Of a stretch of 64,000 bases of DNA, positions 26,418 through 35,658 are shown piece by piece (position 1 is the stretch's first letter; each line of letters starts with the position of its first letter). Both the position numbers and the translations under genes were made by a program. The notes under the pieces are model-generated. The model saw only the letters and a program-made list of their open reading frames with translations. It did no database searches and was not told the DNA's origin. Origin of the DNA: Bacteroidales bacterium UBA1374 (GTDB lineage: Bacteria; Bacteroidota; Bacteroidia; Bacteroidales; UBA932); contig DBRG01000003.1 of the NCBI GenBank assembly GCA_002305545.1, forward strand, positions 50,887-114,886. The letters are read 5' to 3'.

Positions 26418-26617
26418 GTTTTCTAACCATAATCTTTTTTATCATAGTTGCCGGATACTTTTTTATGCGCCTGATCCCGTTGATGTTGGCAGGAAAGGTC
26501 CGAAGAATGCAGGAACAGGGCGGAAAACGGGACCATGTTGAGCACAAGACCACCCGGAAAAAACGCATTGATAAAAGCACTGGAGAGTACGTCGATTATG
26601 AAGAAATAGAAGATTGA
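26414..26617 (+). CDS. DUF4834 small membrane protein
   Basis: 67 residues. One transmembrane helix (about 3-25, with RLIPLML), then a basic, charged cytoplasmic tail ending VDYEEIED. Fits DUF4834, a Bacteroidota family without known function. Start overlaps the preceding stop (ATGA), and its own stop overlaps the next ATG by one base (TGATG); all three are probably translated together. Confidence 0.82.
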   Translation: MSFLTIIFFIIVAGYFFMRLIPLMLAGKVRRMQEQGGKRDHVEHKTTRKKRIDKSTGEYVDYEEIED

Positions 26618-28449
26618 TGAAATCCTTTCTCCGTATATTGGCATATGGAAAACCATACCGCAGGTACTGGCCTTCCTACCTGGCATTATCTGTGTTAAGC
26701 GTGCTGTTTGGCATAGCCAACTATGCCCTGGTGGCACCCTTGCTGACCATTCTATTCCAGGCAGATACCCTGGCAGGAGAAGTGACCCGGCCGGAATTCA
26801 GTTTCTCTATCCCTTATATTGTTGACCTGTTCCGTTATTATATGGTCCTTATAAAAGCACAGGACGGAATCCTGATGGCTTTGGTTTACGTGTCGGTCAG
26901 TTTGCTGGCAGCCTCGCTTCTGGCCAATCTGACCCACTATCTGTCGCAAAGGATCCTTGTGGACATGCGTACCAACCTGATGAAAAACATAAGGGAAGAC
27001 CTCTTTCGCAAGATAAGCCGGCTTCAAATCGGCTATTTCCATGACCGGCAGAAAGGGGATCTGCTTTCTTCAATATCGAATGATGTAAATGAAGTTCAGA
27101 ATTCGGTTGCCGGTTCTTTCCACATTCTCTTCCGGGATCCCCTGCTTATTGTCGGATTTTTGGCCATGCTCTTTTACATGAGTCCGAAACTGACCCTTGT
27201 GACTTTGCTCACTTTGCCTGTTTCCGCACTGCTTATTGGCCGGATTACACGTTCTCTTCGCTCCGGTGCAGAAGTTTCGCAAAACCTTTTGGGCAAATTA
27301 CTGAGTCACTTTGAGGAGGCCATATCGGGGAGCCGGATCATAAAAGCTTTCAATGCCCAGCAATATGTCCGGGATCGCTTTAACAGTATTAATGACCAGC
27401 ACCGGATAGCAACCAGGAAATTGTACAACCGTCAGGAACTGGCTTCGCCTCTGGGTGAGTTCCTGGGGATTTCAGTAGCAGCTGCTGTCCTTTTTTACGG
27501 CGGATGGTTGCAGGTCAGGGGAGATCTGGGAATGACATGGCCCGAATTTGTGGTATATATTGGTTTCTACTGGCGGGTCCTGGAACCTGCCAAATCCATT
27601 ACCCGTACCTATGCCATGATCCGCAAGGGGATGGTCTCGGCCGGGAGGATCTTTAGTATCCTGGATGCACCTGTAGAAATGAAAAAAGATCCTGATGCAA
27701 TACCTGTGCATGATTTCATGGAAGCCATAGAATACCGGGATGTAAGTTTCCGATACAAAGAAACGGATGCCTGTGTGCTGAAAAATATCAACCTGGTCAT
27801 ACCCAGGGGGAAGGTCATTGCCCTGGTGGGCCCTTCGGGCGGGGGCAAAACAACGTTGGCAGATCTGCTACCTAGATTTTACGATGTAAAGGAAGGAGCG
27901 ATAATGATGGATGGTGTGGATATCCGCAAATACAGGCCCCGGGATTTGATAGGACTTATGGGCGTGGTTACCCAGGAAGCCATCCTGTTCAACGATACTG
28001 TTGCAAATAATATTACCTTTGGTCTGGAAAACATACCGCGCGCTGAGGTGGAAAATGCAGCCAGGATAGCAAATGCACATGATTTTATTATGGAATTGGA
28101 GCATGGGTATGATACCAACATCGGGGACAGGGGGGTGAAATTGTCGGGAGGACAGAGGCAACGGCTGGCCATTGCAAGGGCTGTTCTTAAGAATCCTCCC
28201 ATATTGATTTTGGATGAGGCTACCTCGGCCCTGGACTCGGAAAGTGAAAAAATGGTACAGGAGGCCCTGACAAAACTGATGAAAAACCGGACTTCGGTGG
28301 TCATTGCACACCGCCTTTCCACCGTTAGGGATGCAGACCAGATTTTGGTCATTGACAAAGGATGCATTACAGAGCAGGGTACCCACAAGCAGTTGCTGGC
28401 TCAGAACGGTATGTATAAACACCTGTGCGATTTGCAGGCTTTTGGATAA
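26617..28449 (+). CDS. MsbA-like ABC exporter
   Basis: 610 residues from ATG 26617 (a TTG 3 bp upstream is not needed). Six-helix transmembrane domain (about 15-330) fused to an ABC ATPase: Walker A GPSGGGKTT, signature LSGGQRQR, Walker B ILILDEATSALDSE, H-loop IAHRLSTV. A homodimeric exporter of lipid A, other lipids or drugs. The MsbA role is favoured by its place among envelope genes, but specificity is not certain. Confidence 0.88.
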   Translation: MKSFLRILAYGKPYRRYWPSYLALSVLSVLFGIANYALVAPLLTILFQADTLAGEVTRPEFSFSIPYIVDLFRYYMVLIKAQDGILMALVYVSVSLLAASLLANLTHYLSQRILVDMRTNLMKNIREDLFRKISRLQIGYFHDRQKGDLLSSISNDVNEVQNSVAGSFHILFRDPLLIVGFLAMLFYMSPKLTLVTLLTLPVSALLIGRITRSLRSGAEVSQNLLGKLLSHFEEAISGSRIIKAFNAQQYVRDRFNSINDQHRIATRKLYNRQELASPLGEFLGISVAAAVLFYGGWLQVRGDLGMTWPEFVVYIGFYWRVLEPAKSITRTYAMIRKGMVSAGRIFSILDAPVEMKKDPDAIPVHDFMEAIEYRDVSFRYKETDACVLKNINLVIPRGKVIALVGPSGGGKTTLADLLPRFYDVKEGAIMMDGVDIRKYRPRDLIGLMGVVTQEAILFNDTVANNITFGLENIPRAEVENAARIANAHDFIMELEHGYDTNIGDRGVKLSGGQRQRLAIARAVLKNPPILILDEATSALDSESEKMVQEALTKLMKNRTSVVIAHRLSTVRDADQILVIDKGCITEQGTHKQLLAQNGMYKHLCDLQAFG

Positions 28450-28461
28450 TTCTTAATATAT

Positions 28462-30138
28462 ATGATTATGAATCAAGACGTTTTTAAAACAGAATCCCTC
28501 AATCAGCTTTTTGAAATGAGTTTCAAAAAGTACTGGAACTTCAAGGCGCTGACAGAATTCAACGGTGACACCCTGTATTACCGTGACCTGGCACGCCGTA
28601 TTCGTATGGTCCATATAGGTTTTGAACAGTGCGGGCTAAAACAGGGAGATAAAGTGGCTTTGTGCGGGAAGAACCAATCCAACTGGGCAGTGGCTTTTCT
28701 GGCCACCATTACTTACGGGGCAGTTGTTGTTCCCATATTACATGAATTCAAACCGGGAAACATCCGGCACCTGGTAAATCATTCCGATGCACGTATCTTT
28801 TTTGTAGGTGAACAGGTATGGGAAGGCCTTAGTGAATCCGAGATGCCAAACCTGGAAGCTATTGTGGGATTAAATGATTTTGACATTCTTCATGCTCCGG
28901 AAAAAGAGATCATAACCATCCGGAACGGACTGGAAAGTAAATTTGAAGAACTTTATCCAAACGGGATGACCCCTGAAGATATCCGTTTCCACAGGGACCT
29001 GCCGGAAGAACTGGCACTGATCAATTATACCAGTGGAACAACGGGGTTTTCCAAAGGAGTCATGCTCCCTTACCGTTCCCTGCTTTCCAATGTTCTATTT
29101 GCCTGGGAAGTGCTGCCCCAGGTTAGCAACGGGGCCAAGGTCGTCTCAATGCTCCCCTCGGCGCATATGTACGGGCTGATGTTTGAATTACTCTTTGAAA
29201 TGACGTCCGGATCGCACGTTCATTTCCTGACCAGGATGCCTTCGCCCAAAGTGATAGCTGAAGCCTTCCAAAGCGTCAAACCCCGTGTGATCATTGCGGT
29301 CCCCATGATCATTGAAAAGATCTACAAACAAAAACTCCTGCCCCTGCTCAAGCGTCCGTCCATTAAAGTCATGTTGCGTATGCCTTTCATAGATCAGAGA
29401 ATCAAAAACCGTATTCACGACGAGCTGTTCAAGGCTTTTGGGGGGGAATATGTCGAGATCATCGTGGGCGGCGCACCCTTGAACCACGAGGTGGAACCGT
29501 TCCTCAAGAGTATCAACCTGGCCTTTACCGTAGGTTACGGGCTTACCGAATGTGGTCCCATTGTATCATATGCCCCCTGGAATGAAAGACCGCTGTTTTC
29601 TTGTGGCAGGTCAGCGCCCAGGATGTCCATCCGTATAGATTCCGATGATCCAGAAAAAATTCCCGGTGAGATCCAGCTTAAAGGTGATAACGTGATGGTG
29701 GGCTATTACAAGAATCCGGAAGCCACCGAGCAGGTGTTTACCGATGACGGCTGGTTTAAGACAGGGGATGTGGGAACCATGGACAATAAGGGGTACCTGT
29801 TTATAAAAGGCCGTTCCAAGACCATGATCCTGGGGCCTAACGGACAGAATATTTATCCCGAAGAAATTGAAAGTTCCATCAACAACATGTCTTATGTGAG
29901 TGAAAGCCTGGTGATCATGGAAGATGACAAGCTGGTGGCACTGGTATATCCTGATTTTGAAAAAGCGGCAGCGGACGGGCTCCCGGATACTGCCATGGAT
30001 GCGACTATGGAAGCCATGCGTATCCAGATCAACCTGGAATTACCCAAATACTGCCAGATAGCCAGGGTAAGGATTGTTCCCGAAGAATTTGAAAAGACAC
30101 CCAAAAGAAGTATTAAACGTTTTCTGTACAATGGATAA
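28462..30138 (+). CDS. Long-chain acyl-CoA synthetase (AMP-binding)
   Basis: 558 residues from ATG 28462; ATG 28468 is possible. ANL-superfamily adenylation enzyme: P-loop INYTSGTTGFSKGVM, GYGLTECGPI and the hinge TGDVGTMDNKGYLFIKGR. Activates a fatty acid as acyl-adenylate then acyl-CoA in the cytoplasm. Length and pattern match the Bacteroidales long-chain-fatty-acid-CoA-ligase group. The 3' end overlaps the dCMP deaminase start by 8 bp. Exact chain length unknown. Confidence 0.88.
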   Translation: MIMNQDVFKTESLNQLFEMSFKKYWNFKALTEFNGDTLYYRDLARRIRMVHIGFEQCGLKQGDKVALCGKNQSNWAVAFLATITYGAVVVPILHEFKPGNIRHLVNHSDARIFFVGEQVWEGLSESEMPNLEAIVGLNDFDILHAPEKEIITIRNGLESKFEELYPNGMTPEDIRFHRDLPEELALINYTSGTTGFSKGVMLPYRSLLSNVLFAWEVLPQVSNGAKVVSMLPSAHMYGLMFELLFEMTSGSHVHFLTRMPSPKVIAEAFQSVKPRVIIAVPMIIEKIYKQKLLPLLKRPSIKVMLRMPFIDQRIKNRIHDELFKAFGGEYVEIIVGGAPLNHEVEPFLKSINLAFTVGYGLTECGPIVSYAPWNERPLFSCGRSAPRMSIRIDSDDPEKIPGEIQLKGDNVMVGYYKNPEATEQVFTDDGWFKTGDVGTMDNKGYLFIKGRSKTMILGPNGQNIYPEEIESSINNMSYVSESLVIMEDDKLVALVYPDFEKAAADGLPDTAMDATMEAMRIQINLELPKYCQIARVRIVPEEFEKTPKRSIKRFLYNG

Positions 30139-30541
30139 ACAGACCCAATTTGATCTCCACTACCTGGAAATGGCGCGGATATGGTCTCAAAACTCTTATT
30201 GCGTGCGAAGGAAGGTAGGCGCGTTGATGGTTAAAGACAGGATGATCATTTCCGATGGTTATAACGGCACCCCGCGTGGATTTGAAAATGTTTGCGAAGA
30301 TGAAGACGGACACACCAAATCCTACGTTTTACACGCCGAGGCCAACGCCATAACCAAAGTTGCCAGAAGCAACAACAGCAGTGAAGGAGCCACCATCTAC
30401 ATAACGGCCTCTCCCTGTATTGAATGCGCCAAACTGATCATACAATCCGGGATTGTCCGGGTGGTATACAGCGATGATTACAGATTGCAGGAAGGAATAG
30501 AGCTTTTAAAAAGAGCCGGTATACAGGTAGATAAATTTTAA
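30131..30541 (+). CDS. Deoxycytidylate (dCMP) deaminase
   Basis: 136 residues from ATG 30131. Zinc-dependent CDA fold: HAEANAI (His-x-Glu) and SPCIECAKLI (Cys-x2-Cys), with RRKVGALMVKDR and YNGTPRGFENVC before them. Converts dCMP to dUMP for thymidylate synthesis. 5 bp before the ctpA-like start codon. Confidence 0.93.
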   Translation: MDKQTQFDLHYLEMARIWSQNSYCVRRKVGALMVKDRMIISDGYNGTPRGFENVCEDEDGHTKSYVLHAEANAITKVARSNNSSEGATIYITASPCIECAKLIIQSGIVRVVYSDDYRLQEGIELLKRAGIQVDKF

Positions 30542-30547
30542 CAAGGC

Positions 30548-32224
30548 ATGGAAGGGTATCAGAAAACAGGCAGGACATTGGCCATAACGCTGGGCATATT
30601 AGTCGTGCTGGCCTTTTTAGGAATCATAAGGTGGAACTCATTAAGGGATCAGAACGGAGAGGGAAGGAAACGGCTGGGACGCGAATGGTCCAAGCTGGAA
30701 CTGATTCTGGACCAGATCCAGAACAATTATGTGGACTCGGTTGACGTTTCATCTTTTATTGAAAAAACGCTTCCGACCATTATGGAAGAGCTTGATCCGC
30801 ATTCCATTTACCTCCCTCCGGATGAATTGCGCACGGCCGATGAGGAATTGCGGGGTAACATTGAAGGTATAGGGATTGTTTTTAATGTGCCAAGCGATAC
30901 TGCTACCGTAATTAATGTGGTGGTAGGCGGGCCCTCTGAAAAAATGGGCTTGCAAGCCGGCGATAAGATCATAAAAATTGATACACAGATTGTCGCAGGG
31001 GTTAATCTGCCTCAGGACTCGATTGTCAGGCTCCTCAAGGGGCCCAAGGGAACCAAGGTAGATGTCCATGTCAAGCGTTTTGGAGAAAATAACCTGATAC
31101 ATTTTTCCATCATCCGGGATAAAATCCCGGTTAACAGTGTGGATGTGGCCTACATGGCAGATTCACTGACCGGTTATATCAAATTGTCCAGGTTTTCAAT
31201 GACCAGCTACGCCGAGGTTCTGGGCGCTATAGCGGATCTGATGAAACAGGGCATGAAACAGGTGATCTTCGATTTGCGGGACAATACCGGAGGATACCTG
31301 GACCAGGCTCTGAAGATCACGGGCGAATTTCTGGATGAAAACCGGCTTGTTGTTTACACGGAAGGCCTGCACAGGGAAAGACAGGATTTTTTCACTCATA
31401 AGCGTGGTTTCTGTTATGATATGCCGCTGGCTGTTCTGATCAACGAAGCCTCCGCCTCGTCCTCTGAAATCATGGCAGGGGCCTTGCAGGATAACGACCG
31501 GGGAACCATTATTGGGCGTCGGTCTTACGGTAAGGGTCTTGTGCAGGAACCGGTATATTTTTCCGACAGCTCCGGGCTGCGCCTTACCGTTGCCCGTTTT
31601 TACACCCCACTGGGCAGATCAATTCAAAAACCATACGGGAGTAATTCCCGTGAATATGCGTACGACCTGGTAGAGCGATACAAACATGGGGAACTGATGC
31701 AGGAAGATTCCATTCCCAAAAATGACTCGTTGCGTTATGTGACTCCTGCAGGAAAAGTCCTATACGGTGGGGGTGGGATCATACCTGATGTATTTGTTCC
31801 CCTGGATACTACGGGAGTAAATGACCTGTATCTGCGCATATCCAGACAGAACCTGCCAATCCGGTTCAGTATGGAATTTGCCGACCGCAACCGCGCCCTA
31901 TTGTCCGGCATTGGCACTTTTGAGGAATTGGAGCAGTTCTTTGCCTCAAAACAACTGGAAGATGAATTTCTGCGCTATGTGAACAGGCAGGGGATCGGGC
32001 CGGTATCTGCTCAATGGAAGGAGTGTGGAGGAATCCTGATAACACAGATCCAGGCGTATATAGGCAGGAATACCCGGCTGGAAGACAAGGGATTCTATCC
32101 TTACCTGGGGAGGATAGACAATGTGCTTATCAAAGCGCTGGAGGTGCTCAGCACGCCGTCAGTAGCCGAACTGGCGGAGTCTGGACTTGTTTTCGCGCCA
32201 CAGGGGAAGAACCTTGACATATAG
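30548..32224 (+). CDS. C-terminal processing peptidase (S41, CtpA/Prc type)
   Basis: 558 residues. N-terminal anchor (about 10-28), PDZ domain (about 100-185; GGPSEKMGLQAGDKI), S41 core with the Ser/Lys dyad: EASASSSEIMAGAL (catalytic Ser) and RRSYGKGLVQE (Lys). Periplasmic protease that trims the C-termini of envelope proteins. Last gene of the recQ-side run; its last 66 bp lie antisense inside era. Confidence 0.93.
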   Translation: MEGYQKTGRTLAITLGILVVLAFLGIIRWNSLRDQNGEGRKRLGREWSKLELILDQIQNNYVDSVDVSSFIEKTLPTIMEELDPHSIYLPPDELRTADEELRGNIEGIGIVFNVPSDTATVINVVVGGPSEKMGLQAGDKIIKIDTQIVAGVNLPQDSIVRLLKGPKGTKVDVHVKRFGENNLIHFSIIRDKIPVNSVDVAYMADSLTGYIKLSRFSMTSYAEVLGAIADLMKQGMKQVIFDLRDNTGGYLDQALKITGEFLDENRLVVYTEGLHRERQDFFTHKRGFCYDMPLAVLINEASASSSEIMAGALQDNDRGTIIGRRSYGKGLVQEPVYFSDSSGLRLTVARFYTPLGRSIQKPYGSNSREYAYDLVERYKHGELMQEDSIPKNDSLRYVTPAGKVLYGGGGIIPDVFVPLDTTGVNDLYLRISRQNLPIRFSMEFADRNRALLSGIGTFEELEQFFASKQLEDEFLRYVNRQGIGPVSAQWKECGGILITQIQAYIGRNTRLEDKGFYPYLGRIDNVLIKALEVLSTPSVAELAESGLVFAPQGKNLDI

Positions 32225-33040
32225 TTCCAGGAAAACCTTTTTCTGGAAGAAATCCTCCATGTCCAGGCGGGCCTGGGTCCCCACGCGTTTGAGTGCACTG
32301 CCTTTATTGCCTATAATGATCCCTTTCTGGGAATCGCGCATAACGCTGATCACTGCACGTATGCTGTACCGCTCATCGCTTTCCTGGAATTCTTCCACGG
32401 TAACCTCTGTACAATAGGGAATTTCTTTTGAGTAATTGAGGAAGATCTTTTCCCGTATGATTTCCGAGGCAAAAAAACGCAGACTTTTGTCTGTCAGCTG
32501 GTCTTTATCAAACCAGGGCGGTGAGGAAGGCAACAAAACCTGGATCCTTTCCAGGAGAGAATCCAGGTTGAATCGTTCCAGTGCACTTACCGGAAATATT
32601 TCGGCTTTGGGCACCAGGGTGTGCCACTGGTCCATCAGGGAGAGCACTTCTTCCTGCGAACTTTTATCAATTTTATTGAGAACAAGCAGGACAGGGACCT
32701 CAATCCTGTTTAGTTTTTCAATGTATTCAGGATTTTTGTTCTGCTTTTCAACAACATCGGTGACATACAGCAGGATATCTGCATCGGCCATGGCCGAGTC
32801 CACGAATTGCATCATGTTCTCCTGTAAAAGGTAATATGGTTTGATGATGCCCGGAGTATCCGAATATACGATTTGGTAGTGCGGTCCGTTGACAATGCCC
32901 AGGATGCGGTGCCTGGTGGTTTGTGCCTTGGAGGTGATTATGGATAGTTTCTCGCCAACCAGGGCATTCATAAGGGTAGACTTGCCCACGTTGGGATTCC
33001 CAATGATATTGACAAAACCGGCCTTGTGCGAGTCACTCAT
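32159..33040 (-). CDS. era: GTPase Era
   Basis: 293 residues. GTPase domain: G1 GNPNVGKST (14-22), G3 DTPG, G4 LNKID. C-terminal KH domain with GSALKRVGTQARLDME and the normal end LPLWRENKSRLRQFGY. Binds the 3' end of 16S rRNA and guides 30S assembly. Lies 3 bp after the pseudouridine-synthase stop, same operon. The last 66 bp overlap ctpA in antisense. Confidence 0.97.
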   Translation of the reverse strand: MSDSHKAGFVNIIGNPNVGKSTLMNALVGEKLSIITSKAQTTRHRILGIVNGPHYQIVYSDTPGIIKPYYLLQENMMQFVDSAMADADILLYVTDVVEKQNKNPEYIEKLNRIEVPVLLVLNKIDKSSQEEVLSLMDQWHTLVPKAEIFPVSALERFNLDSLLERIQVLLPSSPPWFDKDQLTDKSLRFFASEIIREKIFLNYSKEIPYCTEVTVEEFQESDERYSIRAVISVMRDSQKGIIIGNKGSALKRVGTQARLDMEDFFQKKVFLELYVKVLPLWRENKSRLRQFGY

Positions 33041-33043
33041 TCC

Positions 33044-34345
33044 TTATTGGTAGAATCCGGTGATTAGCATGTTGACCTCTTCTTCAGTCAGGAAGCGCCA
33101 TTGTCCTCGTTTAAGGTTTTTCTTGGTCAATCCTGCAAAATATACGCGGTCAAGTTTCTTTACTTTATAGCCTAGGGCTTCAAAAAGACGGCGCACAACA
33201 CGGTTTTTCCCTGAATGTATTTCCAGTCCGATCTCTTTTTCGTCATTGTCAATGTAAGCGATCTGATCTACCTGCATCACGCCGTCTTCCAGCTCCACTC
33301 CGTTGACGAGCTTTTCCATGTCGGATTTTTTCAGGTTCATATCCAAGCGGGCCTGGTAAATCTTTTTACGATTGTAGGAAGGATGGGTCAATTTTTCTGT
33401 GAGCTCGCCGTCGTTTGTGAACAGGAGAACACCCATGGTCATTTTATCAAGCCTTCCCACAGGGAAAACACGTTGTTCACATTGTCCGGCAATCAGATCC
33501 ATAACAGATTTTTCGGCGTGGTCGTCGCTTAAGGTAGTGACGTATCCCCTTGGCTTGTTCATCAAAATATAGGTTTTGGGTTCGCCCTTGATCCGTTGTC
33601 CGTTCACGCGAACATCGTCTCCCGGGATTACCTTCACACCCAGTTGATTCACAATTTCTCCGTTGACGGTAACCAGCCCTGTGGTAATAAAGGTATCTGC
33701 TTCCCTGCGGGAACAGATGCCTGAGTTGGCAATATATTTATTCAGACGGACTTCCCCCGGGACTTTAGGTTGTTTGGCAGCAGGGGCTTCTCTTTTTTGG
33801 GGAGCCGGTTTGTAACTGACTGATTGTCGAGGTTTTTTGGAACTGTATGGTTTTTCGCCACGTGACCTTTCAGAGCTGTAGCCTCCTTCGCGGCGGGGCC
33901 TTTCAGAGCTGTAGCCTCCTTCGCGGCGGGGTCTTTCAGAGCTGTAACCGCCTTCGCGGTGGGGTCTTTCAGAGCTGTAACCGCCTTCGCGGCGGGGCCT
34001 TTCAGAGCTGTAACCGCCTTCGCGGCGGGGCCTTTCGGCGTTGTAACCACCTTCGCGGCGTGGCCTTCCGGCGTTGTATCCGCCTTCACGGCGTGGCCTT
34101 CCGGCGTTGTAACCGCCTTCACGGCGTGGCCTTTCGGCGTTGTAACCGCCTTCACGGCGGGGTCTCTCGGTGTTGTAACCGCCTTCGCGGCGAGGCCTGT
34201 CGGCATTGTACCCGCCTTCGCGGCGAGGCCTGTCGGCATTGTACCCGCCCTCACGGCGAGGCCTTTCGACCTTTTGATCTGTTATCCGCTCACGCCGTGG
34301 GCGTTGATAACTTTCCCGGCCGTCTGATTTTTCTTTCTTCTGCAT
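33044..34345 (-). CDS. RluB/RsuA-type pseudouridine synthase with Arg/Gly-rich repeat arm
   Basis: 433 residues. About the first 190 are a low-complexity basic arm made of 12 copies plus one decayed copy of an 11-residue unit (RPRREGGYNAE or RPRREGGYSSE). Then an S4 RNA-binding domain (VRLNKYIANSGICSRREAD, from about 204) and the synthase core with catalytic Asp in VGRLDKMTMGVLLFTNDGE. Modifies a uridine in rRNA. The arm is unlike the compact bacterial enzyme and likely binds RNA unspecifically (inference). First of the operon with era. Confidence 0.92.
   Translation of the reverse strand: MQKKEKSDGRESYQRPRRERITDQKVERPRREGGYNADRPRREGGYNADRPRREGGYNTERPRREGGYNAERPRREGGYNAGRPRREGGYNAGRPRREGGYNAERPRREGGYSSERPRREGGYSSERPHREGGYSSERPRREGGYSSERPRREGGYSSERSRGEKPYSSKKPRQSVSYKPAPQKREAPAAKQPKVPGEVRLNKYIANSGICSRREADTFITTGLVTVNGEIVNQLGVKVIPGDDVRVNGQRIKGEPKTYILMNKPRGYVTTLSDDHAEKSVMDLIAGQCEQRVFPVGRLDKMTMGVLLFTNDGELTEKLTHPSYNRKKIYQARLDMNLKKSDMEKLVNGVELEDGVMQVDQIAYIDNDEKEIGLEIHSGKNRVVRRLFEALGYKVKKLDRVYFAGLTKKNLKRGQWRFLTEEEVNMLITGFYQ
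33836..34264 (-). repeat. 33-bp tandem repeats, 13 units, coding
   Basis: Thirteen 33-bp units (429 bp) in frame, each coding RPRREGGY plus three variable residues. Units 1-7 end Asn-Ala/Thr-x, units 8-12 end Ser-Ser-Glu, unit 13 (33836-33868) is degenerate. The two classes lie in blocks, a sign of local duplication. The opposite frames are also open here only because of the repeat. Confidence 0.95.
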
Positions 34346-34364
34346 TATTTTTGAATTTGAGCCG

Positions 34365-34372
34365 CAAATGTA
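34365..34372 (-). promoter_or_regulatory. -7 promoter element for the pseudouridine synthase-era operon
   Basis: TACATTTG on the minus strand, an exact match, 19 nt before the ATG at 34345. Confidence 0.55.
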
Positions 34373-34384
34373 CGCGAAATTTCT

Positions 34385-34392
34385 TAATATTG
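34385..34392 (+). promoter_or_regulatory. Possible -7 element for the ABC permease gene
   Basis: TAATATTG, a 7/8 match to TAnnTTTG, ending 4 nt before the ATG at 34397. A TTTG lies 25 nt upstream, rather far. Confidence 0.35.
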
Positions 34393-34396
34393 CATT

Positions 34397-35656
34397 ATGA
34401 AGTATCCGGCCTTTCTGAGATTATCTCCTTTATTCCGTGAAAATTTAAATGTTTCTCTTACAGCAGTTAAGACGAACAAGCTGCGCTCTGTGCTCACCAT
34501 TTTAATGATAGCCGTCGGGATTATGTCCCTGGTGGGTATCCTGACGGCGATTGATGCAATAAGGGGTTCTGTAACAGATAGTTTCAACCGTATGGGTGCA
34601 AGTACCATAACCATTCGTTCAAAATCCCTGCGCGGTCAGTCAGCCGAAGTCAGGCGCAGGATCCGGAATCAGTCCCTGATCACTTACCAGCAGGCTATGG
34701 CTTTTGTGGAAGAGTATCCTGTACCTTCGCGCATTGCCGTTTCAGCTCCTGCACGCAGCATGCTGGAAGTAAGTTATGGATCGGAAAAAACCAATCCTGA
34801 TATCAGTGTTGTGGGAGTGAATCCTGACTATTTTCCGGTCAATGCACTGGAGTTGTATTCCGGTCGCTTTTTTTCAAATTACGAAATGACTTCCTCCGGG
34901 TTTGTGACTGTCATTGGGGACGGGCTGCTGTCTCTATTCGGAGACATAAATCCGATAGGTGAGTTTATAAATGTCGATGGCAGGCGCTATCAGGTAATAG
35001 GGGTTCTCAGATCAAAAGGATCAACTTTTGGCGGAGGGGCTGACAAACAAATATTTGTTCCGCTGGCAAATGCCCGCAGCGTATATGGTGGTGACGACAT
35101 GAATTTTCAGATCAAAATACAGCCAAAGGAAGGACAAAACACCCGTAACGCCTATGAAGAAGCTGAGATCCACTTCCGGACCGTACGCCGTCTTGCTCCT
35201 ACGGACCAGACAGATTTCCAGATAGACCGCAGTGAGGACATGCTTGAACGTTCTATGGAAACCATGAGGATAGTTACCATTGTGGCTTTCATCATAGGAT
35301 TCATTACCTTGCTGGGAGCTGCGGTAGGACTTATGAACATCATGCTGGTTTCTGTGAATGAACGTACACGTGAGATCGGAACCAGAAAGGCCATGGGAGC
35401 AACCTCCAGGATTATTAAGCAGCAGTTTCTTATTGAGGCGATAGTGATTGGGCAGCTCGGAGGGGCAGGAGGGATTGTGCTGGGATTCATTGCCGGCAAC
35501 CTTACGTCTCTGGGTATGAAGACTCCTTTTGTGGTTCCCTGGTTATGGATGTTGCTGGGTGTAGCGATTTGCTTTGTAGTGAGTATTTTGTCTGGATATA
35601 TTCCGGCCGTGCGTGCCAGCAGGCTGGATCCCATAGAAGCCCTCCGGTACGAATAG
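34397..35656 (+). CDS. MacB/FtsX-type ABC transporter permease
   Basis: 419 residues. TM1 (about 30-52), a large periplasmic MacB-PCD domain (about 53-285), then three C-terminal helices (about 290-315, 345-370, 380-405) and the family tail PAVRASRLDPIEALRYE. Coupling to a separate ATPase is expected; none is encoded next to it. Handles peptides, lipids or lipoproteins across the envelope. Convergent with tonB, 2 bp between stops. Confidence 0.92.
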   Translation: MKYPAFLRLSPLFRENLNVSLTAVKTNKLRSVLTILMIAVGIMSLVGILTAIDAIRGSVTDSFNRMGASTITIRSKSLRGQSAEVRRRIRNQSLITYQQAMAFVEEYPVPSRIAVSAPARSMLEVSYGSEKTNPDISVVGVNPDYFPVNALELYSGRFFSNYEMTSSGFVTVIGDGLLSLFGDINPIGEFINVDGRRYQVIGVLRSKGSTFGGGADKQIFVPLANARSVYGGDDMNFQIKIQPKEGQNTRNAYEEAEIHFRTVRRLAPTDQTDFQIDRSEDMLERSMETMRIVTIVAFIIGFITLLGAAVGLMNIMLVSVNERTREIGTRKAMGATSRIIKQQFLIEAIVIGQLGGAGGIVLGFIAGNLTSLGMKTPFVVPWLWMLLGVAICFVVSILSGYIPAVRASRLDPIEALRYE

Positions 35657-35658
35657 TG

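Noticed and set aside
33836..34264. CRISPR-like regular spacing
   Set aside because: Unit is 33 bp with no unique spacers, in frame in a gene, so it is a coding tandem repeat.
33847..34440. Long plus-strand open frames across the 33-bp repeats
   Set aside because: They exist because the repeat unit happens to lack stops in other frames; the minus-strand frame carries the conserved S4 and synthase domains.
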